In this document: positions 7,730 to 16,742 of the stretch, in pieces
Layout: every line of letters begins with the position of its first letter
Position numbering within the stretch: the first letter of the stretch is position 1
Source: DSOI01 sp041394885
GTDB lineage: Bacteria > Acidobacteriota > Terriglobia > Bryobacterales > Bryobacteraceae
Direction of reading: 5' to 3'
Assembly (NCBI GenBank): GCA_041394885.1
Contig: JAWKHI010000035.1
Location: forward strand, 1-64,000
DNA: 64,000 nt
The notes under the pieces: model-generated
What the model was told of the DNA's origin: nothing
What the model saw: only the letters and a program-made list of their open reading frames with translations
Database searches by the model: none
Made by a program: the position numbers and the translations under genes

Positions 7730-8313
7730 CCCAGCCCTCCTTCCGCCACCAGCGCCAATGCCGCCGATGGGATCGCGCCGGCCAGAATCTGCGTCGTGTC
7801 GAGCGTGGCCACGCCCCGGAAAATGAACGTGCCCAATCCGCCGCCGCCGATCACCGCCGCGATGGTGGCCGTGCCGATGGTGGTGACCGCCGCCACACGG
7901 ATGCCGGCGAGGATCGTGCGCGCGGCCAAGGGCAGCTCCACGCCGCGCAGCACCTGCCGGTCCGTCATCCCCATCGCGATCGCCGATTCGCGGACGGCGC
8001 GGTCCACTTCCAGAATTCCCGTGAGCGTGTTGCGCAGAATCGGCAGCAGCGCGTAAAGCGCCAGCGCGACGATCGCCGTCCGCTTGCCGATGCCCCCGAT
8101 CCATGGCAGCGGGATCAGGAATCCGAACAGCGCCAGGCTCGGGATGGTCTGGATCACGCCGGCAGCGCTCATTACCCACGGCCGCCAACTTTGCTTGCGC
8201 GTGATGGCGATGCCCAATCCCACGCCCGCCACGATGGCGATCGACATCGCCGCGCCTACCATCCATAGATGCTCGAGCGTCGCGCGCGCGATTTGTCCGG
8301 CTAGTCCATGCAT
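7696..8313 (-). CDS. Quaternary-amine-type ABC transporter permease (OpuBB-like)
   Basis: This 205-aa inner-membrane protein has about five to six hydrophobic helices and the binding-protein-dependent permease loop (SAIAMGMTDRQVLRGVELPLAARTIL, a variant of EAA-x3-G). It also carries the family block IQTIPSLALFGFLIPL and the GTATIAAVIGGGGLGTFIFRG stretch. The start ATG lies within the 3' end of the ATPase gene (13-bp overlap), and its own end overlaps the binding protein. The length is that of a stand-alone permease, not a permease-binding protein fusion. Confidence 0.92.
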   Translation of the reverse strand: MHGLAGQIARATLEHLWMVGAAMSIAIVAGVGLGIAITRKQSWRPWVMSAAGVIQTIPSLALFGFLIPLPWIGGIGKRTAIVALALYALLPILRNTLTGILEVDRAVRESAIAMGMTDRQVLRGVELPLAARTILAGIRVAAVTTIGTATIAAVIGGGGLGTFIFRGVATLDTTQILAGAIPSAALALVAEGGLGWIERRFSPGR

Positions 8314-9029
8314 GCCTGAAATGCCCGCGCTTCTTCCGATTGGGAGCGCAGAAACTCCCCGGGTGTGGTGGGACCTTCCATCCTTCCGCCGCGCATCAGC
8401 CCGATCCGAGTGCCGAGTTTCAGCGCCTCGCGGACGTCGTGGGTGACAAAGAGCACGGTCTTGCGCAAACGCCGCGCCAGAGCGCCGAATTCGTTCTGCA
8501 GTTCGGCGCGGGTCACCGGATCCAGCGCGCCGAACGGCTCGTCGAACAGCAGGATCGGCGGGTCTGCCGCGAGCGCGCGCGCCACGCCCACCCGCTGCCG
8601 TTCGCCTCCCGACAACTCGCGGGGATAGCGGGAGCCGTAGCGATCCGGATCGAGGTTCACCAGCGACAGCATCTCGCGGACACGCTCGCCGATCCGCGCC
8701 GCGGGCCACTGCTCGAGCGCCGCCGGCAGCGCCACATTGCGCGCCACGGTGAAATGCGGGAACAGGCCGCCTTCCTGGATCACGTAGCCAATCCGCCGCC
8801 GCAGCCGGATCGGGTCCCATTCCCGCGTCGCGCGCCCCTCCACGCGGACTTCGCCCGACGCGGGATAGAGCATCGCGTTCACCAGCCGCAGAGCGGTGGT
8901 CTTTCCCGATCCGCTGCGGCCGAGCAGCACCAGCGTCTCGCCTTCCTCCACGTCCAGGTTCAAACCCGACAGCACCGCGCGTCCGCCGAGCCGAACCTCC
9001 ACGCCGCGGAAGCCGATGAGCGCGGGCAC
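8301..9029 (-). CDS. Quaternary-amine-type ABC transporter ATP-binding protein (OpuBA-like)
   Basis: This 242-aa ATPase has Walker A GRSGSGKTT (37-45), Q-loop IQEGGLFPH, signature LSGGERQ (139-145), Walker B ILLFDEP (159-165) and FVTHDVREA. It belongs to the ProV/OpuA group but lacks the C-terminal CBS pair that senses osmolarity in OpuA and ProV. Osmotic gating is therefore not expected, which fits a non-osmolyte substrate. It starts 4 bp after the egtD stop codon, implying one transcript. Confidence 0.93.
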   Translation of the reverse strand: MPALIGFRGVEVRLGGRAVLSGLNLDVEEGETLVLLGRSGSGKTTALRLVNAMLYPASGEVRVEGRATREWDPIRLRRRIGYVIQEGGLFPHFTVARNVALPAALEQWPAARIGERVREMLSLVNLDPDRYGSRYPRELSGGERQRVGVARALAADPPILLFDEPFGALDPVTRAELQNEFGALARRLRKTVLFVTHDVREALKLGTRIGLMRGGRMEGPTTPGEFLRSQSEEARAFQACMD

Positions 9030-9033
9030 GGGG

Positions 9034-9972
9034 TCAGACCACCTCCAGCAGCGCCTCGGCGAAGGGCCATTCCGCGTCTACCCAGTGCTCCCCAAACCGG
9101 TACCCGGCGGACTCGGCCAGAGAGCTGAGCCCATCCACGGTGAACTTGTGGCTGGACTCGGTCCAGATCGATTCGCCCTCGGCAAACGCCACCGCGTCGA
9201 GCTCGGCGCCCGGAATCGCCACCGTCTGGGCGCCCGTCGACACCAGATGCATCTCCACGCGCTGCTCCACGGCGCGATACCGCGCTTCGTGACGGAAACG
9301 GCGCAGATCGAAATCCGCGCCGAGCTCTCGGTTCATGCGCGCCAGCAGGTTGCGATTGAACGCCGCGGTGACGCCCGTGGGGTCATCGTAGGCGGCCAGC
9401 AGTTGCCCGGCCGGCTTCACCAGGTCCGCGCCTACCAGCATCGCGTCCCCTTCGCGCAGATATCCGCGGACGCCGCGGAGAAATTCACGCGCGCCCACGC
9501 GGTCAAAATTGCCGATGGTGCTGCCCAGAAACAGGACCAGTGCGCGGCCGCCGTTGGACCGGGCTCCGGCGATCGCGCGCAAACCTTCGAAGTAGCTGGC
9601 TTCGCGCGGAAACACCTCCACGCCGTCGAGATCCGCCAGTGACCATGCGCATTGCCGCAGCGCTTCTTCGGAGACATCGATGGGATGATACTCGATCGGT
9701 CCCGCAACACCGGCGGCTTCCAGGATCGGGCGTGTCTTACGCGCCGTTCCGCTGCCGAGTTCGATCACGTGGGACGGAGTTCCCGCGGCCATCTGGTGCG
9801 CGTATCGCTCGATCAGCCGTTCATCGGCGCGCGTCAATCCATATTCGGGCAGGTGCGTAATGGCTTCAAACAGCGCGGTGCCCACCGCGTCGTAGAAGTA
9901 AAAGGGAGGGACCGCGCGCTGCGGCGACTTTTGCAAGCCCTCCCGGACGTCGCGGGCGAATCGGCTTAGCAC
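9034..9972 (-). CDS. egtD: L-histidine N(alpha)-methyltransferase EgtD
   Basis: This 312-aa SAM-dependent methyltransferase has the typical EgtD length. Landmarks are FYDAVGTALFEAIT (26-39) with LPEYGLTRAD, the SAM motif ELGSG (71-75), LFLGSTIGNF (147-156) and the C-terminal WTESSHKF. EgtD trimethylates histidine to hercynine, the ergothioneine precursor. M241 and E272 appear to correspond to the histidine-recognising Met and Glu described in mycobacterial EgtD (inferred alignment). egtB is not adjacent. It is the first gene of a four-gene unit with a complete quaternary-amine ABC transporter, so made or imported trimethylated histidine compounds probably share this locus. The divergent D-aminoacylase-like gene starts 22 bp away. 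Confidence 0.92.
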   Translation of the reverse strand: MLSRFARDVREGLQKSPQRAVPPFYFYDAVGTALFEAITHLPEYGLTRADERLIERYAHQMAAGTPSHVIELGSGTARKTRPILEAAGVAGPIEYHPIDVSEEALRQCAWSLADLDGVEVFPREASYFEGLRAIAGARSNGGRALVLFLGSTIGNFDRVGAREFLRGVRGYLREGDAMLVGADLVKPAGQLLAAYDDPTGVTAAFNRNLLARMNRELGADFDLRRFRHEARYRAVEQRVEMHLVSTGAQTVAIPGAELDAVAFAEGESIWTESSHKFTVDGLSSLAESAGYRFGEHWVDAEWPFAEALLEVV

Positions 9973-9994
9973 AGACTGTCATAATAGCTCGATA

Positions 9995-11587
9995 ATGCCG
10001 CTGACGATTCGACTTCTTTTGCTCGCCGCGCTGGTAGCCACCTTCGCCGGCGCGCAACCATACGACGTGATCCTCCAGGGTGGCCGCGTGATCGACGGGT
10101 CCGGCAACGCCTGGTACCGCGCCGACGTCGCCATCGCCGGCGGGCGCGTCGCGGCGATTGGACGCGTGGGGACCGGGGCCAAGCGCGTGATCGACGTGAA
10201 GGGCCATTTCGTCACACCCGGTTTCGTCGACATGATGGGCGCCTCGAGCGAGCCGCTGCTCGGCGATCGCCGCGCGGCGGAAAGCAAGCTGCGGCAGGGC
10301 ATCACCACGATGCTGGCGGGCGAAGGCGGCTCGGTGGCGCCGAGCGAACGGTGGCCGCGGTTCGCGCCCTTCTTCGATGCGCTCGAAGCCAGGGGCATCC
10401 CGATCAACGTGGTCCACAACGTCGGCGCGGCGCAGGTAAGGCGGATGGTGCTCGGCGTCGAAAACCGCGCCCCGACGGCGGCGGAACTGGATCGCATGCG
10501 CGCTCTCGTCCGGCAAGCCATGGAAGACGGCGCCGTGGGCCTGTCCACCGCGCTGATCTATCCGCCGGGCACATACGCCACCACGGACGAACTGGTGGAA
10601 CTGGCTAAGGTCGCCGGCCAATTCGGCGGCATCTATCTCACGCACATGCGCAACGAAAGCTTCGGCGTGCTCGACGCCGTCCGCGAATCGATGCACATCG
10701 GAGAAGCGGCTGGCGTGCCGGTGCACATCTTCCATCTCAAAGCCGCGGGCGAGGATAACTGGCCGCTGATGCGGAAGGCCGTGGACGCGATACAAACCGC
10801 GCGCGACTCCGGCCGCGACGTCACCGCCGACATCTATCCCTACGTGCGCAACGGCATCGGGCTCGGATCGTTCCTCCATCCGCGGCATTACGGCAAGGGC
10901 GCGGAGCCGTTTCTGGCCACCCTGAAGGATCCGGCGGTGCGCGCGTCGCTGCGCGACGAAGTCGAATCCACCGGCGATTGGGAGAATTGGTTCCGCCATG
11001 TGGGCCGCGACTGGGACAACGTCCTGGTGGCGTCGGTGGGCCCCAAGACCGACAAACGGTTCGAGGGCAAGTCAATCCTCCAGATCGCCCGTATGCGCGA
11101 CGTCGATGGCTGGACGGCGTTCTTCGATCTGGTGGCGGCGGGCCAGGTGAGCGTGAATCCGCGCAGCATGGACGAAGCCCAGAAGCATCTGGCGCTGCGC
11201 ACGGAATGGGTGAGCGTCTGTACCGACGCGCCGCCCACGGCGATCGAGAAGGCCACCGGCGCGCACCCCCGGGCGTTCGGAGCCTTTCCTCGCGTGCTTG
11301 CAACCTACGTGCACGATGCCAAGGTGCTTTCGTGGGAATCGGCGATCCGCAAGATGTCGTCGCTGGCCGCTAACCGTTTGGGACTCTATGACCGTAGCCG
11401 GCTTGCGCCGGGGATGGCCGCCGACCTCGTCGTCATTCATCCGGAAAAGGTCCGCGACATGGCTTCGTTCGAAAACCCGCTTGCGTTTCCCCAGGGGATT
11501 CCCTACGTGATGGTGAACGGCGCGCTGGTGATCGACAACAACAAATTCACCGATGCGAATCCGGGGAAAGTGCTGCGGAGGCGGTAG
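9995..11587 (+). CDS. Secreted D-aminoacylase-like amidohydrolase
   Basis: This 530-aa protein has a signal peptide (LLLLAALVATFAGAQ) and the amidohydrolase/D-aminoacylase fold. It begins with YDVILQGGRVIDGSG, and its barrel strands carry LTHMRNES (H217), IFHLKAAG (H247, K249) and SVCTDAPP (catalytic Asp). It ends with LAPGMAADLVVI and PYVMVNGALVI. The usual HxH after strand 1 is replaced by VDMMGASSE (80-83), and the bridging Cys position reads AGEGGS (E110). It is therefore a variant subgroup whose metal centre may be mononuclear. Substrates in the family are N-acyl-D-amino acids or related dipeptides. A CATAAT box at 9980-9985 sits 9 nt before the ATG with no Shine-Dalgarno. Confidence 0.85.
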   Translation: MPLTIRLLLLAALVATFAGAQPYDVILQGGRVIDGSGNAWYRADVAIAGGRVAAIGRVGTGAKRVIDVKGHFVTPGFVDMMGASSEPLLGDRRAAESKLRQGITTMLAGEGGSVAPSERWPRFAPFFDALEARGIPINVVHNVGAAQVRRMVLGVENRAPTAAELDRMRALVRQAMEDGAVGLSTALIYPPGTYATTDELVELAKVAGQFGGIYLTHMRNESFGVLDAVRESMHIGEAAGVPVHIFHLKAAGEDNWPLMRKAVDAIQTARDSGRDVTADIYPYVRNGIGLGSFLHPRHYGKGAEPFLATLKDPAVRASLRDEVESTGDWENWFRHVGRDWDNVLVASVGPKTDKRFEGKSILQIARMRDVDGWTAFFDLVAAGQVSVNPRSMDEAQKHLALRTEWVSVCTDAPPTAIEKATGAHPRAFGAFPRVLATYVHDAKVLSWESAIRKMSSLAANRLGLYDRSRLAPGMAADLVVIHPEKVRDMASFENPLAFPQGIPYVMVNGALVIDNNKFTDANPGKVLRRR

Positions 11588-13972
11588 CTACCGCGGCGGC
11601 GCCGTCTCTTTCAAGCGCACCACGCGATCCGCGGCGAGTTTGCCGAGCCGGTCCACTTTGCCGGATGGCCAGTGCACCTCCACCGAGTCCACCGCCGGCG
11701 CCGCGCCGAGCCCCATGTGGACCCGGTACGGGTTCGTCGCCCCGAAACCCTCGCCGCCCTTCACCTCGCGATACACGGTCAATTTACCCGCGCGCGCCAC
11801 CACCGCCGCGCCCACCGCGAAGCGGTTGGTTCCCGCACCTTCGAGGTCGAACGCGATCCAATGGCTCGTATTGCCCCTTAGATTGCCGTAGAACGCGTCG
11901 CGGGCATGATCGCCTGGGTAATGGCCGCCCAGTTGCGCGAACACGTCCAGGTCGCCATCGGTGTCGATATCGACGAAACAAACTCCATGACCTTTGTTTC
12001 CGGGCCGCGCGAACCCCGTCGTCGCCGTGATGTCGGAAAACGTCCCGTCGCCGTTGTTGCGAAAGAACCGGTTCGGCTCGAGCCGTGTCATCTGCGGATC
12101 GCCCGTGCCGAAATAAAAATCGACGAACCCGTCGTTATCGAGATCGGCCACGCCGGCGCCCATCACGCCCATCGGAGGAGTGAGCCGCGCCTCAACCGTG
12201 ACGTCGGTGAAGACGCCGTCGTGGTTGTTGCGATAGAGGCGCACGCTGTCGGGATGGACGCGGGTGAAGTCGAAGCCGGCTTTCAATCCCTCGAGAACGG
12301 CGTCCCACGGCGCGAGGCTCGTCACAAGCAGATCCGGCCAAGCGTCGTTGTCATAGTCGGTGAAGAAGGCCACGTAGCCGTTGTGCGGCCCTTGCGCGAC
12401 GCCTGCCTTGGCCGTTACGTCCAGGAACCGGAAGCCGCCCTCGTTGCGATAGAGGCGGTTGGGCGCGCCTCCGAGCCCGTTCACGAACAGATCGAGGTCG
12501 CCATCGCGATCGTAATCGCCCAGCGCCACGCCGATCGCGCCCCAGGAAGCCGGCTCGCGCAATCCGGCCTCGGCGGTGGCCTTCACGAACTTTCCCGCGT
12601 CGTTACGGTACAACTGCGGCGTTGACCCGTCTTTCAACACGCCGTTGGCCACCACCAGATCGAGATCGCCGTCGTTGTCGAGGTCGCCCCACAGGGAGAC
12701 GAAGCCGGACCCCGCGTCGGCCGCGCCGCTCTCCTTCGAGATGTCCACGAAGCCCGTGGGCGTGTTGCGGTACAGCCGGTTGGCCATCGGCCCGCTCCAG
12801 CCGTTGAGCGCCAGGTACAGGTCCAGCCGGCCGTCGCCGTCCACATCCACCAGATTCATGCTGTAGCCGGAAGGAACGTTGCCGAGGCCCACTTCGCCGG
12901 TCACTTCGCGGAAACGCCCGCCTTCGTTGCGGTAGGCGCCAAGGAAAGTTCCGCTGCCGGACAGGAACAGATCCGGACGGCCATCGCCGTCGTAGTCGCC
13001 CACCGCGCAGGTGCCGTTGCCATCCAGCCGGTCCACGCCCATCGCCGGGGCCATGTCCTGAAACGCGATTTGCGGCGCGCTCTTTTTCGGCGGCACTGGA
13101 AACCGCATGGCAGCCGGCAACTCGATGGCGGCGTCTTTCCAGGCTTCGATGGCGATGTGCAGCAGCCATTGATTCTCGGCGCTGGGGTCGCGGCCGGCCA
13201 GACGGTAAAACGTGCGCGCCGCCTCCGCCATGTTTCCCATCCGGAATTGCGCCGCGCCGGTCTCACGCATGATTTCGGCGCTCATGGCCTCATTGGCCGG
13301 CCGCGAAAGCGCCCGCTCCAGATACCGCACCGCGCCCGGAAAGTCGCCGCGGCGGGATAGGGTCCGGCCCAGTTGATAGAAGCCGAGCGCTTCTTCGTTG
13401 CTGTAGGGGACCGAGGAATCGATCACGCGATCGAGCAGCGCGATGGACCGGTCGAGCCCCAGCAGCGGATCATGCGGCACGCGGTGGGCGGATTCCGCGC
13501 TGAAGCGCACTTCGCCCGACAGCCAATCGGTCAGGCTCAGCAGGTATTCGTTGGCCGAGGGTTGCAGTTCCGCCACGCGCGCGGCGAGCTTATAGGCGAG
13601 GTCCGGGTCATAGTAGAGCAGTTCGGCGCGCGCATGCAGCACCGCTTTTGATTTCAGCGCCGGGATGTGGTCGCCGTTGCGCTCGATGGCATTGCCCAGC
13701 GCCTCCATGGCCAGGGCGAGCGCGGTGCGCTGCTGCGCGGGGTCACGGCGCTCGTGAAAGTCGATCAGGTACGATCGCGCGAGTTGATAGTAGAGCTCGG
13801 CATCGCGCGGAGATTTTTCGAGCAATGGGCGCAGAATCGCGCGCGCCGCCCCGGTCTTGCTGTCGCGCAGCAGATCCAATGCGGCGCCAAGCGGCTGGGG
13901 GCCGGATGGCTGGGCCGCCAACATCGCCGTCAGGAGCGCAAAAGCCGCCACTCGCATCGATTTTCCGAGCAT
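11588..13972 (-). CDS. Secreted TPR + FG-GAP/VCBS + ASPIC/UnbV repeat protein
   Basis: This 794-aa exported protein is typical of Acidobacteriota. After a signal peptide there is a TPR-rich half (about 30-290: ELYYQLARSYL, ALGFYQLGRTLSRRGDFPGAVRYLERAL). Then come several FG-GAP repeats with calcium-binding-like loops (DYDGDGRPDLFLSG, DVDGDGRLDLYLA, DLDNDGDLDLVVANG, DYDRDGDLDLFVNG). The C-terminal ASPIC/UnbV domain holds VHWPSGKVDRL. Function is unknown; FG-GAP propellers usually mediate binding at the surface or in the periplasm. Two starts are possible: 13972, or 13957, which has a slightly better GGA. Its stop abuts the stop of the preceding gene. Confidence 0.9.
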   Translation of the reverse strand: MLGKSMRVAAFALLTAMLAAQPSGPQPLGAALDLLRDSKTGAARAILRPLLEKSPRDAELYYQLARSYLIDFHERRDPAQQRTALALAMEALGNAIERNGDHIPALKSKAVLHARAELLYYDPDLAYKLAARVAELQPSANEYLLSLTDWLSGEVRFSAESAHRVPHDPLLGLDRSIALLDRVIDSSVPYSNEEALGFYQLGRTLSRRGDFPGAVRYLERALSRPANEAMSAEIMRETGAAQFRMGNMAEAARTFYRLAGRDPSAENQWLLHIAIEAWKDAAIELPAAMRFPVPPKKSAPQIAFQDMAPAMGVDRLDGNGTCAVGDYDGDGRPDLFLSGSGTFLGAYRNEGGRFREVTGEVGLGNVPSGYSMNLVDVDGDGRLDLYLALNGWSGPMANRLYRNTPTGFVDISKESGAADAGSGFVSLWGDLDNDGDLDLVVANGVLKDGSTPQLYRNDAGKFVKATAEAGLREPASWGAIGVALGDYDRDGDLDLFVNGLGGAPNRLYRNEGGFRFLDVTAKAGVAQGPHNGYVAFFTDYDNDAWPDLLVTSLAPWDAVLEGLKAGFDFTRVHPDSVRLYRNNHDGVFTDVTVEARLTPPMGVMGAGVADLDNDGFVDFYFGTGDPQMTRLEPNRFFRNNGDGTFSDITATTGFARPGNKGHGVCFVDIDTDGDLDVFAQLGGHYPGDHARDAFYGNLRGNTSHWIAFDLEGAGTNRFAVGAAVVARAGKLTVYREVKGGEGFGATNPYRVHMGLGAAPAVDSVEVHWPSGKVDRLGKLAADRVVRLKETAPPR

Positions 13973-14033
13973 AGCGGAATTGAAACGGCTCCGTCATTCC
14001 GCGTTGCCTGAAAACGAGGAATAATAGTTCACT

Positions 14034-16484
14034 ATGCGTGTTCTAGCCTTCTTTCTCGTCCTGGCCGCCGTTTCGTCCGGCCAGAAGCCGCAACCGGTGG
14101 ACGGCGGTTACTTCCTGCCCAACGGCTGGCGGATCACGCCCGCCGGCAAGCCGATCCCCACCGAGGACATGGTGCTCAACCTGGTGGTCTCGCCCGACGG
14201 CAAGGCCGTCATCGCGAGCCACGGCGGATTCAACCCGCACGGGCTGGTGGTGATCGACGCGGCCAAGGGCGACGCCATTCAGCGCATTCCGCTCAAGGCC
14301 GCCTGGTTCGGTCTCGCCTGGAATCCGGCCGGCAACAGGCTGTTCGTCTCCGGCGGCAATCAGCAGAGCCGCCGCGATCCCGCGCGCGCGCCGATCTATG
14401 TCTTCGGCTACGCCAATGGCAGGCTCTCGGATAAGCCCGCCGCCACGCTCGAGGAAACCGTTCCCCTCGAAGAGATCTATTGGTCCGGCTTGGCGCACCA
14501 TCCCAAGAAAGACCTGCTCTACGCCGCCAATCGCGGATTGTCGCCCAACGCCGGCAACGTCGCCGTCTTCGACACCGCGTCCTCGAAGCTGATCACCCGC
14601 ATCCCGGTGCAGGCGAGCCCGTACGACGTGGTGATCTCCGCCGACGGCGCCACCGTCTATGTCTCCAACTGGGGCAGTGACTCGGTGAGCGTAATCGATA
14701 CGGCCACCAATCGCGTCACCGGCACGATTGAGGTGGGCGATAGTCCGAACGATCTGGAACTCGGCCCCGACGGCCGCCTGTTCGTCTCTTGCGCTAACGA
14801 CAATACCGTGGTGGTGGTGGATACGGCCAAGCGCCGCGCCGTGGAACGCATCACGGTGTCCCTGTTCCCGCGTGCTCCGGAAGGCACCACTCCCAATGCG
14901 CTGCATCTCGATCGCGCCACTAAGACCCTATTCGTCGCCAACGCCGACAACAACGCCATCGCCGTGGCGCGCGTGGCCGAGGCCGGCGAAAGCGAAGTGA
15001 TCGGCTTCATTCCCGCCGGCTGGTATCCCTCGGCGCTCGCCATCGCGGGCGGCCGCGAATCCACCCTCTACATCGGCAACAGCAAGGGCATGGGCTCCTA
15101 CGCCAACCCGCGCGGACCCCATTCGCCGCTCCCTCCCGGCGACGAAGGCAACGGATCCGTCAAGAGCCTCCAGAAAGGCAGCATCAACATCCTCAGCCTC
15201 GCCAATCTCAAGAAGCAGATCGGGCCGTGGACCCGGCAGGTGTACGCCAACGTCCCCTACAACGATGACCTTCTGGCCAACGCCAAGCCGCCCTCGGCCC
15301 CGAGCGTGGTGCCCCGCGAAGTAGGCGCCGGTTCGCCCATCCGCCACGTGATCTACATCATCAAGGAGAACCGCACCTACGATCAGGTGCTCGGCGACAT
15401 CCCCAAGGGCAATGGCGACCCTCGGCTCACCATCTTCGGACGCGAGGTCACGCCCAATCACCATCGCCTGGCCGAGGAATTCGTGCTGCTCGACAACCTC
15501 TACTGCGACGGCGAGGTGAGCGTCGACGGCCACTCCTGGTCCAACTCTGCCTACGCCACCGACTACAACGAGAAGAATTGGCCGCCCCAATACGGAGGAC
15601 ACAGCAACCGCGGCGGTATGTCGGAAGCCTACGTTCCCGCCGCCGGACAGATGTGGGATCTCGCGAAAAAGAAGGGGCTCACCTACCGCAGCTACGGCGA
15701 ATACGCCACCCGGGCGAGCGACGGCACCACCATGGAAGCGTCGCCCGGCGTGGGCGGCTTGCTCGGCCACGTCGCGCCCGGATACAAGCTGCCCGGCATG
15801 CGCGACACCGACAACGCCAGGGAATTCATCCGCGAGTTCGACGAGTACGAGCGCAACTACGACAGCGCCGATCCCAACAAGCGCCTGCCCAACTACATCG
15901 TGATGAGCCTGCCGGAGAATCACACGCGAGGCACTGCCCCGGGGCAGAACACGCCGCGCGCCATGGTGGCGAGCAATGACTATGCCGTCGGCATGATCGC
16001 CGATCGCGTGTCCCACTCCCGTTACTGGCCCGAAACCGCGATCTTCGTCATCGAAGACGACGCGCAGGATGGCAGTGACCATGTCGACGCCCGGCGCACC
16101 GTCGGGCTCGTCATCAGCCCCTATACCAAGCGCGGGTTCCTCGATAGCACGCTCTACACCACGTCCTCGATGCTGCGCACCATCGAACTGCTGCTGGGTC
16201 TTCCTCCGATGAGCCAGTTCGACGCCGCCGCCACGCCCATGTACAACGCCCTATCCGCCACGCCGGACCCCACGCCCTATACGCACTCCAAGCCCGCGCT
16301 CGACATGGACGAGAAGAACACTGTCACCGCCTGGGGCGCGCGCGAGTCGCTCGAGATGGACTTCTCCGACGTCGATCTGGCTCCCATGTTCGCGCTCAAC
16401 GAAATCATCTGGAAATCAGTGAAAGGCGCCGATTCCCCCATGCCTCTCCCCGTTCACCGGTTCTGGTTCCCCGGCCAGCGCTGA
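14034..16484 (+). CDS. Secreted YncE-type beta-propeller fused to an alkaline-phosphatase-like phosphoesterase
   Basis: This 816-aa protein begins with a short signal peptide (VLAFFLVLAAVSSGQ). Residues about 35-400 form a 7-bladed YncE-like propeller with blades such as YDVVISADGATVYVSNWGSD, SVSVIDTATNRVTGTIEVG and NDLELGPDGRLFVSCANDN. From about 440 on is a phosphoesterase of the acid phosphatase/phospholipase C type (HVIYIIKENRTYDQVLGD, LLDNLYCDGEVSVDGHSWS, VIEDDAQDGSDHVDARR). This fusion is known as a bifunctional YncE/alkaline-phosphatase-family protein. Substrate is unknown. An AATAAT box lies at 14020-14025, 8 nt before the ATG. Confidence 0.9.
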   Translation: MRVLAFFLVLAAVSSGQKPQPVDGGYFLPNGWRITPAGKPIPTEDMVLNLVVSPDGKAVIASHGGFNPHGLVVIDAAKGDAIQRIPLKAAWFGLAWNPAGNRLFVSGGNQQSRRDPARAPIYVFGYANGRLSDKPAATLEETVPLEEIYWSGLAHHPKKDLLYAANRGLSPNAGNVAVFDTASSKLITRIPVQASPYDVVISADGATVYVSNWGSDSVSVIDTATNRVTGTIEVGDSPNDLELGPDGRLFVSCANDNTVVVVDTAKRRAVERITVSLFPRAPEGTTPNALHLDRATKTLFVANADNNAIAVARVAEAGESEVIGFIPAGWYPSALAIAGGRESTLYIGNSKGMGSYANPRGPHSPLPPGDEGNGSVKSLQKGSINILSLANLKKQIGPWTRQVYANVPYNDDLLANAKPPSAPSVVPREVGAGSPIRHVIYIIKENRTYDQVLGDIPKGNGDPRLTIFGREVTPNHHRLAEEFVLLDNLYCDGEVSVDGHSWSNSAYATDYNEKNWPPQYGGHSNRGGMSEAYVPAAGQMWDLAKKKGLTYRSYGEYATRASDGTTMEASPGVGGLLGHVAPGYKLPGMRDTDNAREFIREFDEYERNYDSADPNKRLPNYIVMSLPENHTRGTAPGQNTPRAMVASNDYAVGMIADRVSHSRYWPETAIFVIEDDAQDGSDHVDARRTVGLVISPYTKRGFLDSTLYTTSSMLRTIELLLGLPPMSQFDAAATPMYNALSATPDPTPYTHSKPALDMDEKNTVTAWGARESLEMDFSDVDLAPMFALNEIIWKSVKGADSPMPLPVHRFWFPGQR

Positions 16485-16550
16485 CCCTCACTCGCCCCCA
16501 AAGCGCCGGGCCCGCGCCAAGCCGGCCCGGGCACGAAATACCACTGCTCC

Positions 16551-16581
16551 AATAAAAAACGGCCCCGATACCTCGGGGCCG
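16551..16581 (-). terminator. Rho-independent terminator of the H1-like gene
   Basis: On the minus strand a 9-bp stem (16560-16568 with 16573-16581, loop TACC) is followed by TTTTTTATT. It lies 57 bp behind the stop of the minus-strand H1-like gene. In the plus direction the stem has no U-tract, so it would not efficiently terminate the upstream convergent gene. Confidence 0.85.
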
Positions 16582-16637
16582 GTGTTGACTGCGTTCACCG
16601 CGTTCGCACCCGATGCCGGGTGCTCGTCTGGAAGCTG

Positions 16638-16742
16638 TTACTTCTTCTTCTTCGCGGCGGCTTTCTTCTTGGCCGGAGCTTTCTTCGCGGCGGCTTTCTT
16701 CGCCGGAGCTTTCTTCGCGGCCTTCTTGGTTGCGTACTTCAT
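16638..16742 (-). CDS. Histone-H1-like lysine/alanine-rich DNA-binding peptide, 34 aa
   Basis: The ATG at 16742 opens 34 codons ending TAA at 16638-16640. The product is almost only Lys, Ala and Pro, made of K-K-A-A-x and K-K-A-P-A steps (start MKYATKKAAKKAPAKKAAAK, end AAAKKKK). It resembles the C-terminal tail of eukaryotic H1 and bacterial Hc1/AlgP-type proteins, so binding to DNA or RNA backbone and nucleoid compaction is likely (inference). Expression signals are unusually complete for this window: a near-consensus sigma-70 promoter, an AGGGAGA ribosome site 8 nt before the start, and a strong terminator. The opposite strand also reads open but encodes only Phe/Ala repeats and is rejected. 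Confidence 0.8.
   Translation of the reverse strand: MKYATKKAAKKAPAKKAAAKKAPAKKKAAAKKKK

Noticed and set aside
16485..16559. Intrinsic terminator for the plus-strand YncE-phosphoesterase gene
   Set aside because: The hairpin at 16560-16581 has its T-tract only on the minus strand; GC-rich repeats before it form no stem with a U-run.
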